The translations under genes were made by a program, and so were the position numbers. This document shows positions 34,623-42,551 of a DNA stretch of 64,000 nucleotides, one piece after another; the first letter of the stretch is position 1, and each line of letters opens with the position of its first letter. The notes beneath the pieces are model-generated. The model saw only the letters and a list, made by a program, of their open reading frames with translations, ran no database searches and was not told the origin of the DNA. Origin of the DNA: Phycisphaerae bacterium (GTDB taxonomy: Bacteria > Chloroflexota > Anaerolineae > 4572-78 > J111); NCBI GenBank assembly GCA_028285035.1, contig JANQQF010000106.1:87038-151037 (forward strand), in the 5' to 3' direction.

Positions 34623-37157
34623 ATGGCATTAAACACAGAGGTTCTGGCCGATACGCTTCCCAACAGCAAAAACGGCCATCAAACAAACGGGACACATCTC
34701 GAAAAAGATCGAAATGCCCTACATCCGCTGGGCGAGAAGATTTTTCTTGATCGATATGCCTTGAAGGACGGCAAGAAGGAGTCGGTCGCGGTCGGGGATG
34801 TGGTCATCGTGGCTGTCAACTTAGAAACGGGCCAGCGTGAGATTGGTACGGTAAAAAAGGTCGAGGGTCGAAATTTAACCATCGAGTTGCGGGACGGTGA
34901 AATTGTCGAGCGAGCCTTGGAAAACATCGATAAGCCCTTGGAAACCCATCCCTCACAGATGCTGGATCGCGTGGCCCGGGGTCTGGCTGAAGTGGAAGCA
35001 CCGGAAAAACAGCAAGAGTGGCAAGAAAAGTTCCGCTGGTTACTCGATGAGTGGAAGTTTATTCCGGGTGGCCGAATTCTGACCGCTGCGGGCACCGACC
35101 AAAACCTGACCTTCTACAATTGCTATGTAATCCCCAGCCCCAAAGACAGCCGCGAAGGAATTATGTCCACCTTGACCCAGATGACTGAAATTATGTCTCG
35201 GGGGGGTGGCGTTGGGATCAACATTTCCAGCCTACGTCCACATCACGCCTATGTCAAAGGCGTCAACGGTCGCTCGAGTGGGGCGGTTTCCTGGGGTGAA
35301 TTGTACAGCTTTGTGACCGGATTGATCGAGCAGGGCGGCAGCCGCCGTGGCGCGTTGATGCTGATTATGAATGTGTCACACCCCGACGTCATGGAGTTCA
35401 TCAACAGTAAACGCACGATGGGCAAAATCACAAACGCCAACATCAGCGTTGGGATCACCGATGATTTTATGGAAGCGGTCAAACAAGATGCCGACTGGGA
35501 TCTTGTTTTCCCTGACACCAGCGATCCTGACTATGATGAAATTTGGGATGGCAATCTAGAGGCTTGGCAAGCCCTGAATAAGCCCGTTGTCGTCCACAAA
35601 ACGATGCGTGCCCGCGATATCTGGAACAGCATTATCGAAAGTGCCTGGGCCAGCGCTGAGCCGGGTATCTTCTTTGTTGAGCGCTACAACAAGATGAGCA
35701 ACTCCTGGTACTATGCCCCAATTTTATGCACCAATCCTTGTGGTGAGCAAGGATTGCCCGCCTGGGGGGTGTGTAACTTAGGTGCGCTCAATCTCTCTAA
35801 ATTTGTCACCGATGGTGAGGTTGATTGGGATGATTTGAGTCAATCCGTTCGTTACGCGGTTCGCTTCCTCGATAACGTCATCGATGGCACCCCCTATTTC
35901 TTTGAAGAAAACGCCAACCAGCAGTTGAATGAACGTCGGGTTGGTTTAGGCACGATGGGTTTGGCCGAGATGCTCATTCGGCTTAAAATTCGCTACGGGA
36001 GCGCAGAGAGCGTCGAATTCCTCGATAAATTGTACCGTTTTATCGCCAGTGAAGCCTACTTGGCCTCAGCCGACAACGCCGCCGAAAAAGGTGCGTTTAC
36101 CCACTTTGACCAAGAAAAATTCCTGCAAAGTGGCTTTATGGAAGGAATGCCTGAGGATGTTCGAGCCGCCATTGCTGAGAAAGGCATCCGCAACGTCACC
36201 TTGCTAACCCAAGCCCCCACTGGCACCACCGGCACGATGGCCAACACCTCAACTGGTATCGAGCCCTTCTACTTCTGGAGTTTCCACCGCAAAGGGCGCA
36301 TGGGCACCCACGAAGAGCGGGTCACTGTATACGATGAATGGCTGACCGAAAATCCAGACCAGCCCTTGCCTGATTACTTTGTTACCTCAATGGATCTGAA
36401 GCCTGAAGAGCACGTTCGCGCTCAGGCCGCCATCCAGCGCTGGATCGACTCCAGCATCAGCAAGACCTGTAACACGCCCAACGATTACACCGTTGAACAG
36501 ACCCGCGAATTGTATGAATTGATGTATGAGTTGGGTTGTAAAGGTGGCACCATCTATCGGGATGGCTCACGGGATGTTCAGGTTCTCAATTTGAAAGAAG
36601 AAAAAGAGCAAGAGAAGCCAGCCCCAGCCCCTCAACCCGAAATCAAATGGCGTGCTCGTCCAGCTACCCTACACGGCAACACCTACCGCAAATCGACGCC
36701 CATCGGCACCGCCTACATCACCGTCAACGCCAACGGGGGTGGGGATCAACAGCCATTTGAGGTCTTCATCAACGTCGGTAAGGTGGGCAGTGATGTCGCT
36801 GCCGACGCCGAAGGGCTAGGCCGCTTGATTAGCATGATCTTACGAATGCCCAGCCCCCTCAGTCCAGAGGAGCGGGTACAAGACATCGTCGCCCAATTGC
36901 GCGGCATCGGCTCCGGTCGTGCCCAAGGCTTTGGCAAAAATCGGGTGATGAGTCTGCCCGATGCTGTCGCCCAAGTTCTGGCCGAGCACACCGGCATCAA
37001 CCCCACCGGTGAGTTACCCGGCTTGCCGGATGAGGACGAAACGTCTCAACCCACCCTCAACCTGAAAGGCGATCTCTGCCCCGGTTGTGGCTCCGCCACC
37101 TTGCTCCACATCGAAGGCTGCAAGAAGTGCCTCGAGTGCGGGTATAGTGAGTGTTAG
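34623..37157 (+). CDS. nrdJ: adenosylcobalamin-dependent (class II) ribonucleoside-diphosphate reductase
   Basis: This 844-aa enzyme reduces ribonucleotides to deoxyribonucleotides using B12 instead of an iron-tyrosyl radical, so it needs no oxygen. Motifs: FYNCYVIPSPKDSREGIM near 166, GGGVGINISSLRP, CTNPCGEQGLP with CNLGALNLSKF, and LLTQAPTGTTGTMAN (phosphate loop). A C-terminal zinc ribbon CPGCGSATLLHIEGCKKCLE ends with CGYSEC, the redox-active tail. The start at 34623 is set by GAGGAGA at 34608-34614. It follows nrdR, its likely repressor. cobU in the same window supplies its cofactor pathway. Confidence 0.96.
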   Translation: MALNTEVLADTLPNSKNGHQTNGTHLEKDRNALHPLGEKIFLDRYALKDGKKESVAVGDVVIVAVNLETGQREIGTVKKVEGRNLTIELRDGEIVERALENIDKPLETHPSQMLDRVARGLAEVEAPEKQQEWQEKFRWLLDEWKFIPGGRILTAAGTDQNLTFYNCYVIPSPKDSREGIMSTLTQMTEIMSRGGGVGINISSLRPHHAYVKGVNGRSSGAVSWGELYSFVTGLIEQGGSRRGALMLIMNVSHPDVMEFINSKRTMGKITNANISVGITDDFMEAVKQDADWDLVFPDTSDPDYDEIWDGNLEAWQALNKPVVVHKTMRARDIWNSIIESAWASAEPGIFFVERYNKMSNSWYYAPILCTNPCGEQGLPAWGVCNLGALNLSKFVTDGEVDWDDLSQSVRYAVRFLDNVIDGTPYFFEENANQQLNERRVGLGTMGLAEMLIRLKIRYGSAESVEFLDKLYRFIASEAYLASADNAAEKGAFTHFDQEKFLQSGFMEGMPEDVRAAIAEKGIRNVTLLTQAPTGTTGTMANTSTGIEPFYFWSFHRKGRMGTHEERVTVYDEWLTENPDQPLPDYFVTSMDLKPEEHVRAQAAIQRWIDSSISKTCNTPNDYTVEQTRELYELMYELGCKGGTIYRDGSRDVQVLNLKEEKEQEKPAPAPQPEIKWRARPATLHGNTYRKSTPIGTAYITVNANGGGDQQPFEVFINVGKVGSDVAADAEGLGRLISMILRMPSPLSPEERVQDIVAQLRGIGSGRAQGFGKNRVMSLPDAVAQVLAEHTGINPTGELPGLPDEDETSQPTLNLKGDLCPGCGSATLLHIEGCKKCLECGYSEC

Positions 37158-37267
37158 GGATTGGGAGATTAGGGGGCAAAGATTGAGTATAAAGTAAATG
37201 TAGTTTCAAGAGGGGGTCTGTCGAGGGCTCCCTTTTTTTAATAACATGATCACAAAGGAGCAACCCT

Positions 37268-37741
37268 ATGTCAGACCAAAAACTGAACCAATTCAAAACA
37301 GCCTTATTCGCTATGCTAGATGAAACATTTACATCGAATTATCACACCATCTATCTCGACGAAGGCGCGTCATTGTTCGAGACGCTAGAGGGCGTAACGG
37401 CAGAGATGGCGTCACAGCCGGTTTCAGGGCGATGCTCAACCATTGCAGCGCAAGTGCAGCATGTGAGTTACTATCTTGATGTGTTGGAAAAGTATACGCT
37501 CAGCCAAGAAATCGGCCCCGTTGATTGGGAAAAGATCTGGAAAGAGGCTGGGCCGGTGACCGAAGCGGAATGGACTGAAATTCAAAATCAACTCAAGACG
37601 ACGTATGAGCGGGTGCGGGCCAGTTTGGAGGGTCTAGAAAACTGGGAGGGTGATCGTGCAATCGGTGGTGCGTTGGGTATCGTAGTGCACACGGCCTACC
37701 ATTTGGGCGAAATTCGGCAGGCGTTGTGTACGATTGGGTGA
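37268..37741 (+). CDS. DinB-like four-helix protein
   Basis: This 157-aa protein has the DinB/YfiT metal-binding outline: His in QVQHVSYYLDVLEKY near residue 67 and HTAYHLGEIRQAL near 145. Relatives bind metals and may act as thiol-dependent transferases, and the substrate is unknown. AAGGAG precedes the ATG. It lies 110 bp after nrdJ on the same strand, with a poor hairpin and T7 run (37228-37240) between. Confidence 0.82.
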   Translation: MSDQKLNQFKTALFAMLDETFTSNYHTIYLDEGASLFETLEGVTAEMASQPVSGRCSTIAAQVQHVSYYLDVLEKYTLSQEIGPVDWEKIWKEAGPVTEAEWTEIQNQLKTTYERVRASLEGLENWEGDRAIGGALGIVVHTAYHLGEIRQALCTIG

Positions 37742-37900
37742 TTTTTTGGAAGGCTGACCTGCAAGCCTCCAATCTTCCATCCTTCTAATCGCTTTATAAA
37801 CAAATCGATTCCCGCTCATAATCTCATCATAAAACCAAATACAATTAATAACTTGTCAGAGCTAAATACGGCAAGTATAATTTTTCACATTGTCTCGATA

Positions 37901-37958
37901 ATACGTGATGCGTGTTGCGTAATGAGGCTCTGTATCCGCAACACGCATCAGGTATCAC
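37901..37958. repeat. palindromic repeat, TGATGCGTG family
   Basis: Perfect 14-bp arms TGATGCGTGTTGCG (37906-37919) and CGCAACACGCATCA (37937-37950), flanked by ATACG and GTATCACG that extend the pairing. The first arm shares 15 bases (ATACGTGATGCGTGT) with 11296-11310. Confidence 0.75.
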
Positions 37959-38012
37959 GCACAATAAAGAGCGCTAAATTTAAAGACGTTAATTCATCCC
38001 CAAAGGTATTCC

Positions 38013-38717
38013 ATGTCGGAAGAAGAACAACCACAACGAAAAGAGTCGGAGATTCAGGCGGCGGAAGGACAACCCGATCCTGAGTTGGAGTCGTTGATTG
38101 CGCCGCAGGGGTATGCGGCTGATTTTGTTGATGAGATTGCCGAGTATGAAACACCGCAGGATCAACGGCGCCAAGGTATCCGCTTTTTTATTATGATGAT
38201 CCTGTTTGTGGCCTTGGGCTTTTGGTTCTGTACGCCGGCTGATCTGATCATTCCCGAAAATCTAGATGATCCCGCCCCCTACGGCATCGATGATCGACCC
38301 AATGTGCCGACCGATGTGTTTTTGAGAAGTGTGATGCCCAGAGCGGTCGGTGATTTTGAATTGGTTGATCTCAAAGATGAAAAGGCCTATGATGATCCCT
38401 ATGTGGGGGCCGATATTGTCAAAGGGACGTACATCAACGAGGCTGGAGTGCCCGTGATTGTGGTAATGATCCAGGCCGAGTCTTACATCAACGCTCGGCG
38501 TTATTTGGAAAATTACAAAATCCTGATTGAAAATCGGGCCACGGTTGTTGAGTGGGAAGAGCGGCTTCACATCGAGGATAATTACATCCGATGGAACGCG
38601 CCCGATTTTGCTGATCAGGCCTATGGCATCGCCTGGAATAATGACAGCCATTTCATCTCTGTCACCTCTCCCTTGAAAGAGGCTCAGGAAGCCTTAGCGG
38701 CTGAGTTTCCGTATTAA
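38013..38717 (+). CDS. single-pass membrane protein of unknown function
   Basis: This 234-aa protein has an acidic cytoplasmic N terminus (about 1-50; EYETPQDQRRQ), one membrane helix (FFIMMILFVALGFWF near 55-72) and an exposed domain (80-234) with no recognised family (RAVGDFELVDLKDEKAYDDP). The topology is that of an anchored extracytoplasmic protein. No signal for lipid attachment is present. It ends in a strong terminator. Function unknown. Confidence 0.75.
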   Translation: MSEEEQPQRKESEIQAAEGQPDPELESLIAPQGYAADFVDEIAEYETPQDQRRQGIRFFIMMILFVALGFWFCTPADLIIPENLDDPAPYGIDDRPNVPTDVFLRSVMPRAVGDFELVDLKDEKAYDDPYVGADIVKGTYINEAGVPVIVVMIQAESYINARRYLENYKILIENRATVVEWEERLHIEDNYIRWNAPDFADQAYGIAWNNDSHFISVTSPLKEAQEALAAEFPY

Positions 38718-38752
38718 AAGAAAAAACGTCCTCAATTCTAATACAAAAAATC

Positions 38753-38780
38753 AAAACCCCCGCCACGTAGCGGGGGTTTT
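38753..38780. terminator. rho-independent terminator
   Basis: AAAACCCCCGC and GCGGGGGTTTT form a perfect stem with a 6-nt loop. The A4/T4 ends make it usable from both sides: for the upstream plus-strand gene and the minus-strand 62-aa gene at 38823. Confidence 0.88.
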
Positions 38781-38822
38781 CTTATGCAATTTTCTTATGC
38801 AATTGGTCTGAATGGGCGGGGG

Positions 38823-39011
38823 TTAGGCTCTTTTTAGTTTTTCAGCAATAATCCGAAAACTACTGCGGTCAATTTGTGAGGTAGTAATAATTCGCGGGGT
38901 GTCTTGAACGATGCGATAGCCATTGGCTGTGCAATACGCTCGGGCTTTGTAACGCTCTTCTATTTTACCTTCAATCGTGACACGTTCGATAGCTTCTTGA
39001 AGTGTATGCAT
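38823..39011 (-). CDS. small protein of unknown function (62 aa)
   Basis: The start at 39011 is set by GAGGAGA just upstream of ATG on the minus strand; a longer start at 39044 lacks it. The product has an N-terminal helix (MHTLQEAIERVTIEGKIEER) and a short strand-rich tail with SSFRIIAEKLKRA. No family is recognised. Its small size and Arg/Lys content are compatible with a binding or regulatory peptide. Confidence 0.6.
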   Translation of the reverse strand: MHTLQEAIERVTIEGKIEERYKARAYCTANGYRIVQDTPRIITTSQIDRSSFRIIAEKLKRA

Positions 39012-39371
39012 ATTGTTCTCCTCATTGTATCTATTTCTGATCAAATTATCAGTACAAAAGTCCTAATCACAATGAAATTATAACATGGTTAAGTTTGAAT
39101 TCGGTTTGAATATACCACAATCTTAAAATTTCTTTAAGTATGCAGATCAAAAATGTTAAAGCCCGCCGATTAAAATAGTCATAATTCAGCCCAAACCAGC
39201 TAAAAATCCCATTTATCTACATACAAGTTACCATAATCTTGTTAATTTTTGGTCTATTTGGATAAAACCCTTACTTTTACTTTGTATCGTGTGGTAACCA
39301 AGCCTTGTTTAGTTGACCAAAGGGAACATTTGTTCTATTATAGTTAAAAATTCATATGGGGGATAAATATT
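39012..39371. other. 360-bp divergent intergenic region
   Basis: It is A+T-rich. It contains the promoter for the VOC gene with a GAACATTTGTTC palindrome in its spacer (39313-39341), and no open frame of note. Upstream of 39300 I see nothing specific. Confidence 0.6.
39313..39341 (+). promoter_or_regulatory. promoter with SOS-box-like palindrome
   Basis: TTGACC (39313-39318), a 17-bp spacer and TATTAT (39336-39341) form the promoter. The palindrome GAACATTTGTTC fills 39324-39335, ending at the -10 box. It fits the GAACnnnnGTTC core of Gram-positive-type LexA sites and is identical to the site at 62682. Confidence 0.6.
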
Positions 39372-39755
39372 ATGAAACTCAATGGAATTACAACAATGCT
39401 AACTGTGCCTAATGTCCAACAAACTATAGATTTTTACACAGAAACGTTAGGGTTTGAGTGTATTGAGACCTGGGCGGAGGAGGAAAAGGTTGTCTGGGCC
39501 AATGTTCAGGCGGGACAGGCCAATATTATGCTTTCGGCTTGGAATGATCATGAGCCAGCCGAGCCGTCAAAACTCACTGGGCTACTGTATTGTTACACAA
39601 ATGATGTGGATGATTTGTGGCACCGCCTCAAGGATCAAGTTGAGGTAGCTTGGCCTCTAGAAACAATGCCCTATGGCCTGAAAGAGTTTGCCATCAAAGA
39701 TTGTAACGGCTACACTTTGAGCTTTGGTCAGGAAGTCGATAGAAGTAACCAATAA
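39372..39755 (+). CDS. VOC family protein
   Basis: This 127-aa single glyoxalase-fold domain has LTVPNVQQTIDFYTETLGFE near residue 12 and a late FAIKDCNGYTLSFGQE block with conserved Asp/Asn-Gly. The substrate is unknown; its sequence differs from the VOC protein at 102. TGGGGGATA precedes the ATG. If the upstream palindrome is a LexA site, it would be induced by DNA damage, which is unusual for this family but plausible for resistance-type VOC proteins. Confidence 0.85.
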   Translation: MKLNGITTMLTVPNVQQTIDFYTETLGFECIETWAEEEKVVWANVQAGQANIMLSAWNDHEPAEPSKLTGLLYCYTNDVDDLWHRLKDQVEVAWPLETMPYGLKEFAIKDCNGYTLSFGQEVDRSNQ

Positions 39756-39803
39756 ATGTAGCTGCTTAGACGGGGCAATCACTATTTATCACGGGTAATT
39801 GGT

Positions 39804-39852
39804 AAATGGTAATTAGTAATCAAGTAACATCACCAATTACTAATTACCATTT
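39804..39852. repeat. palindromic repeat, AATTAC family
   Basis: Perfect 17-bp arms AAATGGTAATTAGTAAT (39804-39820) and ATTACTAATTACCATTT (39836-39852) with a 15-nt loop. The same words form the palindrome at 52628-52699 in front of the kinase gene. Confidence 0.8.
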
Positions 39853-39883
39853 GCATAAATCCAACAATCTCGTATACAGCAGT

Positions 39884-39998
39884 GCAGGACTTACCCAGAA
39901 TACAGGTAAAATGTCGGTTGAGCCTGTCGAAACCAGATATTTCGCCCCACAAAACGTTACTTTCGACAGGCTCAATCAACGTTTTGCGTTAGTCCTGC
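39884..39998. repeat. nested inverted-repeat element of 115 bp
   Basis: Outer arms GCAGGACT (39884-39891) and AGTCCTGC (39991-39998) enclose inner arms GTTGAGCCTGTCGAAA (39917-39932) and TTTCGACAGGCTCAA-T-CAAC (39961-39980). The TTCGACAGGCTCA word is one I recognise as common in dispersed non-coding repeats. It carries no gene. A 65-codon frame across it is an artefact. Confidence 0.75.
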
Positions 39999-40041
39999 CG
40001 TGAACTCATTACCTAACAGCTATAATTCCAAGGAGCAAAGT

Positions 40042-40653
40042 ATGCTTAAAGCTGTCATTTTTGATGTTGGGGGTGTTCTAATTCGCACCCATAGTCGAGC
40101 CGGGCGAGAGAAGTGGGCTGAAAAATTAGGGATGGATGCTTGGGAGTTTGAGGGTTTTATCTTTGGGGGTGAGTCTGGGCGAGCGACCCAGCTTGGGCAG
40201 AAAACGGAGCCAGAGCATTGGCGCTGGCTGGGTGAGCATTTTGGCTTAGATGAGACATCGCTATCTGAAATGCATCGCGACTTTTTTGCTGGAGATGCAA
40301 TGAATGAACCACTCGTAGCCTACATTGATCGCTTGCGGCAATCACAAAAATATCGGCTGGGTATTTTGAGTAATTTCGGAGATGCCGCTCGCACGCTCTG
40401 GTCGGAGACATTCCCTTTCATCCATCTCTTTGAAGAGGTTATCATTTCCTCAGAAGTGGGTGTGATGAAACCCAATCCCAAAATTTATCACATTGCCCTT
40501 GAGCGAGTCGGGGTAGCGCCTGAAGAGGCTGTTTTTATCGATGATTTCATCGAGAATGTGGAGGGAGCCAGAGCCGTCGGAATGCAAGCCATCCATTTCA
40601 AGGAGCCTGAGGCGGTCCAAAAGGCTTTGGTGGAATTAACGGGGATTGAGTAA
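40042..40653 (+). CDS. HAD family (subfamily IA) hydrolase
   Basis: This 203-aa phosphatase-like protein starts with VIFDVGGVLIRTHSR (residues 4-18), motif I DxGGx. This is Asp-Val-Gly rather than Asp-x-Asp, as in haloacid dehalogenase/epoxide-hydrolase-N types. Motif II is GILSNFGDA near 113, motif III K in VGVMKPNPKIYHIAL near 143, and motif IV FIDDFIENVEGARAVGM near 166. AAGGAGC before ATG 40042 fixes the start; an earlier start at 40000 lies at the edge of the repeat. The substrate is unknown. Confidence 0.88.
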   Translation: MLKAVIFDVGGVLIRTHSRAGREKWAEKLGMDAWEFEGFIFGGESGRATQLGQKTEPEHWRWLGEHFGLDETSLSEMHRDFFAGDAMNEPLVAYIDRLRQSQKYRLGILSNFGDAARTLWSETFPFIHLFEEVIISSEVGVMKPNPKIYHIALERVGVAPEEAVFIDDFIENVEGARAVGMQAIHFKEPEAVQKALVELTGIE

Positions 40654-40664
40654 GTTTCAAAAGA

Positions 40665-40951
40665 GTATGTCATTTCAAGAAGCAGTGCAAGAGAAATCCC
40701 TACAGAGTCCGTTTGTAATCGACTATGTCAGGGATTTCGCCCATCACGATGCGAACTCCGGTCCACTTCGTTTCACTTCGCTCCTAGAAACTAGTTGGTT
40801 TGTGTCATACCCAAATGAAGTTGGCGGGTATCCACTGAGCGAGGGCAGCGAACAGTGGACTCCCGCCAAAAGCAGGCGGGAGTGACAAGGTTCGACGTTT
40901 CTTTCTTTTTGTACGATGCCCCAGCGTCGTCATTTTCTCGAAATGACATAC
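40665..40951. repeat. 287-bp element with 12-bp terminal inverted repeats
   Basis: Terminal arms GTATGTCATTTC (40665-40676) and GAAATGACATAC (40940-40951) are perfect. Inside are AAATCCCTACAG, TCAGGGATTTCGCCCA, CACTTCGTTTCACTTCGCTC, and CGGGTATCCACTGAGCG words. I recognise the TGTCATTTC...GAAATGACA frame from many environmental genomes as a non-coding dispersed repeat. It fills the gap between the HAD gene and glyA. The 79-codon frame at 40646 lies inside it and is rejected. Confidence 0.8.
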
Positions 40952-40981
40952 GTTAAAACCTCGAATTCAGGTTACCTAACA

Positions 40982-42253
40982 TTACTCCAAGCCAGGTACA
41001 GGGAAACGAGAGCAAAGTTCCGCCGTGACTTGACGGACCTCTTGCAGCATTGCTTTATCTTCAGCATTAAAGATTACATTCAAAATCGCTTCACCCACGG
41101 TTTTCATCTCCGTTTCCTGGAAACCACGAGTGGTGATCGCCGGGGTGCCAAGACGAATCCCACTGGTGACTTTCGGCGGTTGGGGATCAAAGGGGATCAG
41201 GTTTTTATTGATGGTTACCCCCGCTTCATCAAGCGCATCTTCGGCCAGTTGCCCGGAGATACCCGCGTTACGCAAATCCACCAACATCAAATGATTATCA
41301 GTACCACCAGAGACCAAACGTAAACCACCCTCGGTTAAGACGTTGGCCAGTGTTTGGGCATTGTCCAAAATGGATTGTTGATAGGCTTTGAAGCCAGGTT
41401 GTAGGGCTTCCTGGAAAGCGACGGCTTTCCCAGCAATCACATGCATCAAGGGACCGCCTTGCATTCCAGGGAAAACCGCCCGATCAATGGCCTTGGCGTG
41501 TTCCTCTTTACACAAAATCATCCCGCCTCGACTGCCGCGTAGGGTTTTGTGGGTGGTGGTCGTCACCGCATCACAATATGGGACAGGGTCGGGGTGCAAA
41601 CCGACCGCCACCAAGCCCGCAATGTGAGCCATATCCATTACCAAATAAGCGCCAACACTATCAGCGATTTCGCGCAGCTTATCAAAATGGATAAAACGAG
41701 GATAAGCACTGGCCCCAGCCATGATCAATTTGGGTTTGTGCTCTTGAGCTAACTCGGCAATGACATTGTAATCCAACTGCTCTGTTTCCGGATCAACCCC
41801 ATACTGGACAAAGTTATAGTAGTGACCAGAGTAGTTGATTTTCATCCCGTGGGTAAGATGTCCCCCATGGTCCAATTTGAAAGCAAGGACCGTATCTCCT
41901 GGCTTGATTAGGGCCATGTACATTGCCGCATTGGCCTGCGCCCCAGAGTGAGGCTGGACGTTGACATGGTCGGCCCCAAAGAGCTTCTTCGCCCGATCAC
42001 GGGCTAAATCTTCAGCCACATCAACAAACTCACAGCCACCATAGTATCGGTGGCCAGGGGTTCCTTCAGCGTATTTATTGGTTAAGACTGAACCTTGCGC
42101 CGCTAGCACGGCAGCACTAACATAATTCTCAGAGGCAATCATCTCAATTTGATCACGTTGCCGTCGTCGTTCGTTTTTGATAACATCCCACAGTTCAGGA
42201 TCAACTTGGGATAAAATCTCATCTGCTGCTTGTACTCGCAAATTTTGGGTCAT
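40982..42253 (-). CDS. glyA: serine hydroxymethyltransferase
   Basis: This 423-aa PLP enzyme interconverts serine and glycine with tetrahydrofolate, supplying one-carbon units. The PLP lysine is in [16 protein letters not shown] near residue 232. [39 protein letters not shown] and [15 protein letters not shown] are the conserved N-terminal blocks. Length is typical. AAAGGAGAT before the ATG is the ribosome-binding site. Confidence 0.97.
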   Translation of the reverse strand: MTQNLRVQAADEILSQVDPELWDVIKNERRRQRDQIEMIASENYVSAAVLAAQGSVLTNKYAEGTPGHRYYGGCEFVDVAEDLARDRAKKLFGADHVNVQPHSGAQANAAMYMALIKPGDTVLAFKLDHGGHLTHGMKINYSGHYYNFVQYGVDPETEQLDYNVIAELAQEHKPKLIMAGASAYPRFIHFDKLREIADSVGAYLVMDMAHIAGLVAVGLHPDPVPYCDAVTTTTHKTLRGSRGGMILCKEEHAKAIDRAVFPGMQGGPLMHVIAGKAVAFQEALQPGFKAYQQSILDNAQTLANVLTEGGLRLVSGGTDNHLMLVDLRNAGISGQLAEDALDEAGVTINKNLIPFDPQPPKVTSGIRLGTPAITTRGFQETEMKTVGEAILNVIFNAEDKAMLQEVRQVTAELCSRFPVPGLE

Positions 42254-42284
42254 TCTTCAAATCTCCTTTGATTTATTGATAAAT

Positions 42285-42313
42285 AAAAAAGCCTAGGATT
42301 ATTCCTAGACTTT
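42285..42313 (-). terminator. terminator of tRNA-Val
   Basis: On the minus strand AAGTCTAGGA and TCCTAGGCTT form a stem around a 4-nt loop with one mismatch-free core, followed by a T run (T6 on the minus strand, A6 at 42285-42290). It lies between tRNA-Val and glyA. Confidence 0.8.
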
Positions 42314-42395
42314 AGAATTTACGGCTAAATAACTTCAACATATCCAGGTTCAGCAAATAACTAGGAGTAGATGTTATTTAAGTGCCAATCTTTAG

Positions 42396-42469
42396 TGGGC
42401 GATACAAGACTTGAACTTGTGACCTCCACGATGTCAACGTGGCGCTCTAGCCAGCTGAGCTAATCGCCC
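42396..42469 (-). tRNA. tRNA-Val (GAC anticodon)
   Basis: The 74-nt minus-strand cloverleaf has acceptor arms GGGCGAT/ATCGCCC, D arm GCTC/GAGC, anticodon stem CCACG/CGTGG with loop TTGACAT (anticodon GAC), and T arm ACAAG/CTTGT with loop TTCAAGT. The discriminator is A. CCA is not encoded in the gene, so it must be added. Confidence 0.96.
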
Positions 42470-42483
42470 TTGAGTGAAGGGGG

Positions 42484-42511
42484 ATTATACCATCGGCTAA
42501 AAATAACGCAA
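42484..42511 (-). promoter_or_regulatory. promoter of tRNA-Val
   Basis: On the minus strand TTGCGT (42511-42506), a 16-bp spacer and perfect TATAAT (42489-42484) give a start near 42477, 8 bases before the mature 5' end. Confidence 0.7.
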
Positions 42512-42551
42512 ATCAAATTAATTGTGAATTATGCATGAGGCTTAAATCATT

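Noticed and set aside
37206..37240. Terminator after nrdJ
   Set aside because: A T7 run is present, but the arms before it pair poorly (mismatch plus wobble), so it is not called.
39806..40003. 65-codon plus-strand frame
   Set aside because: Runs through two palindromic repeats.
40646..40885. 79-codon plus-strand frame
   Set aside because: Almost entirely within the 287-bp inverted-repeat element, with no ribosome-binding site and unlikely composition.
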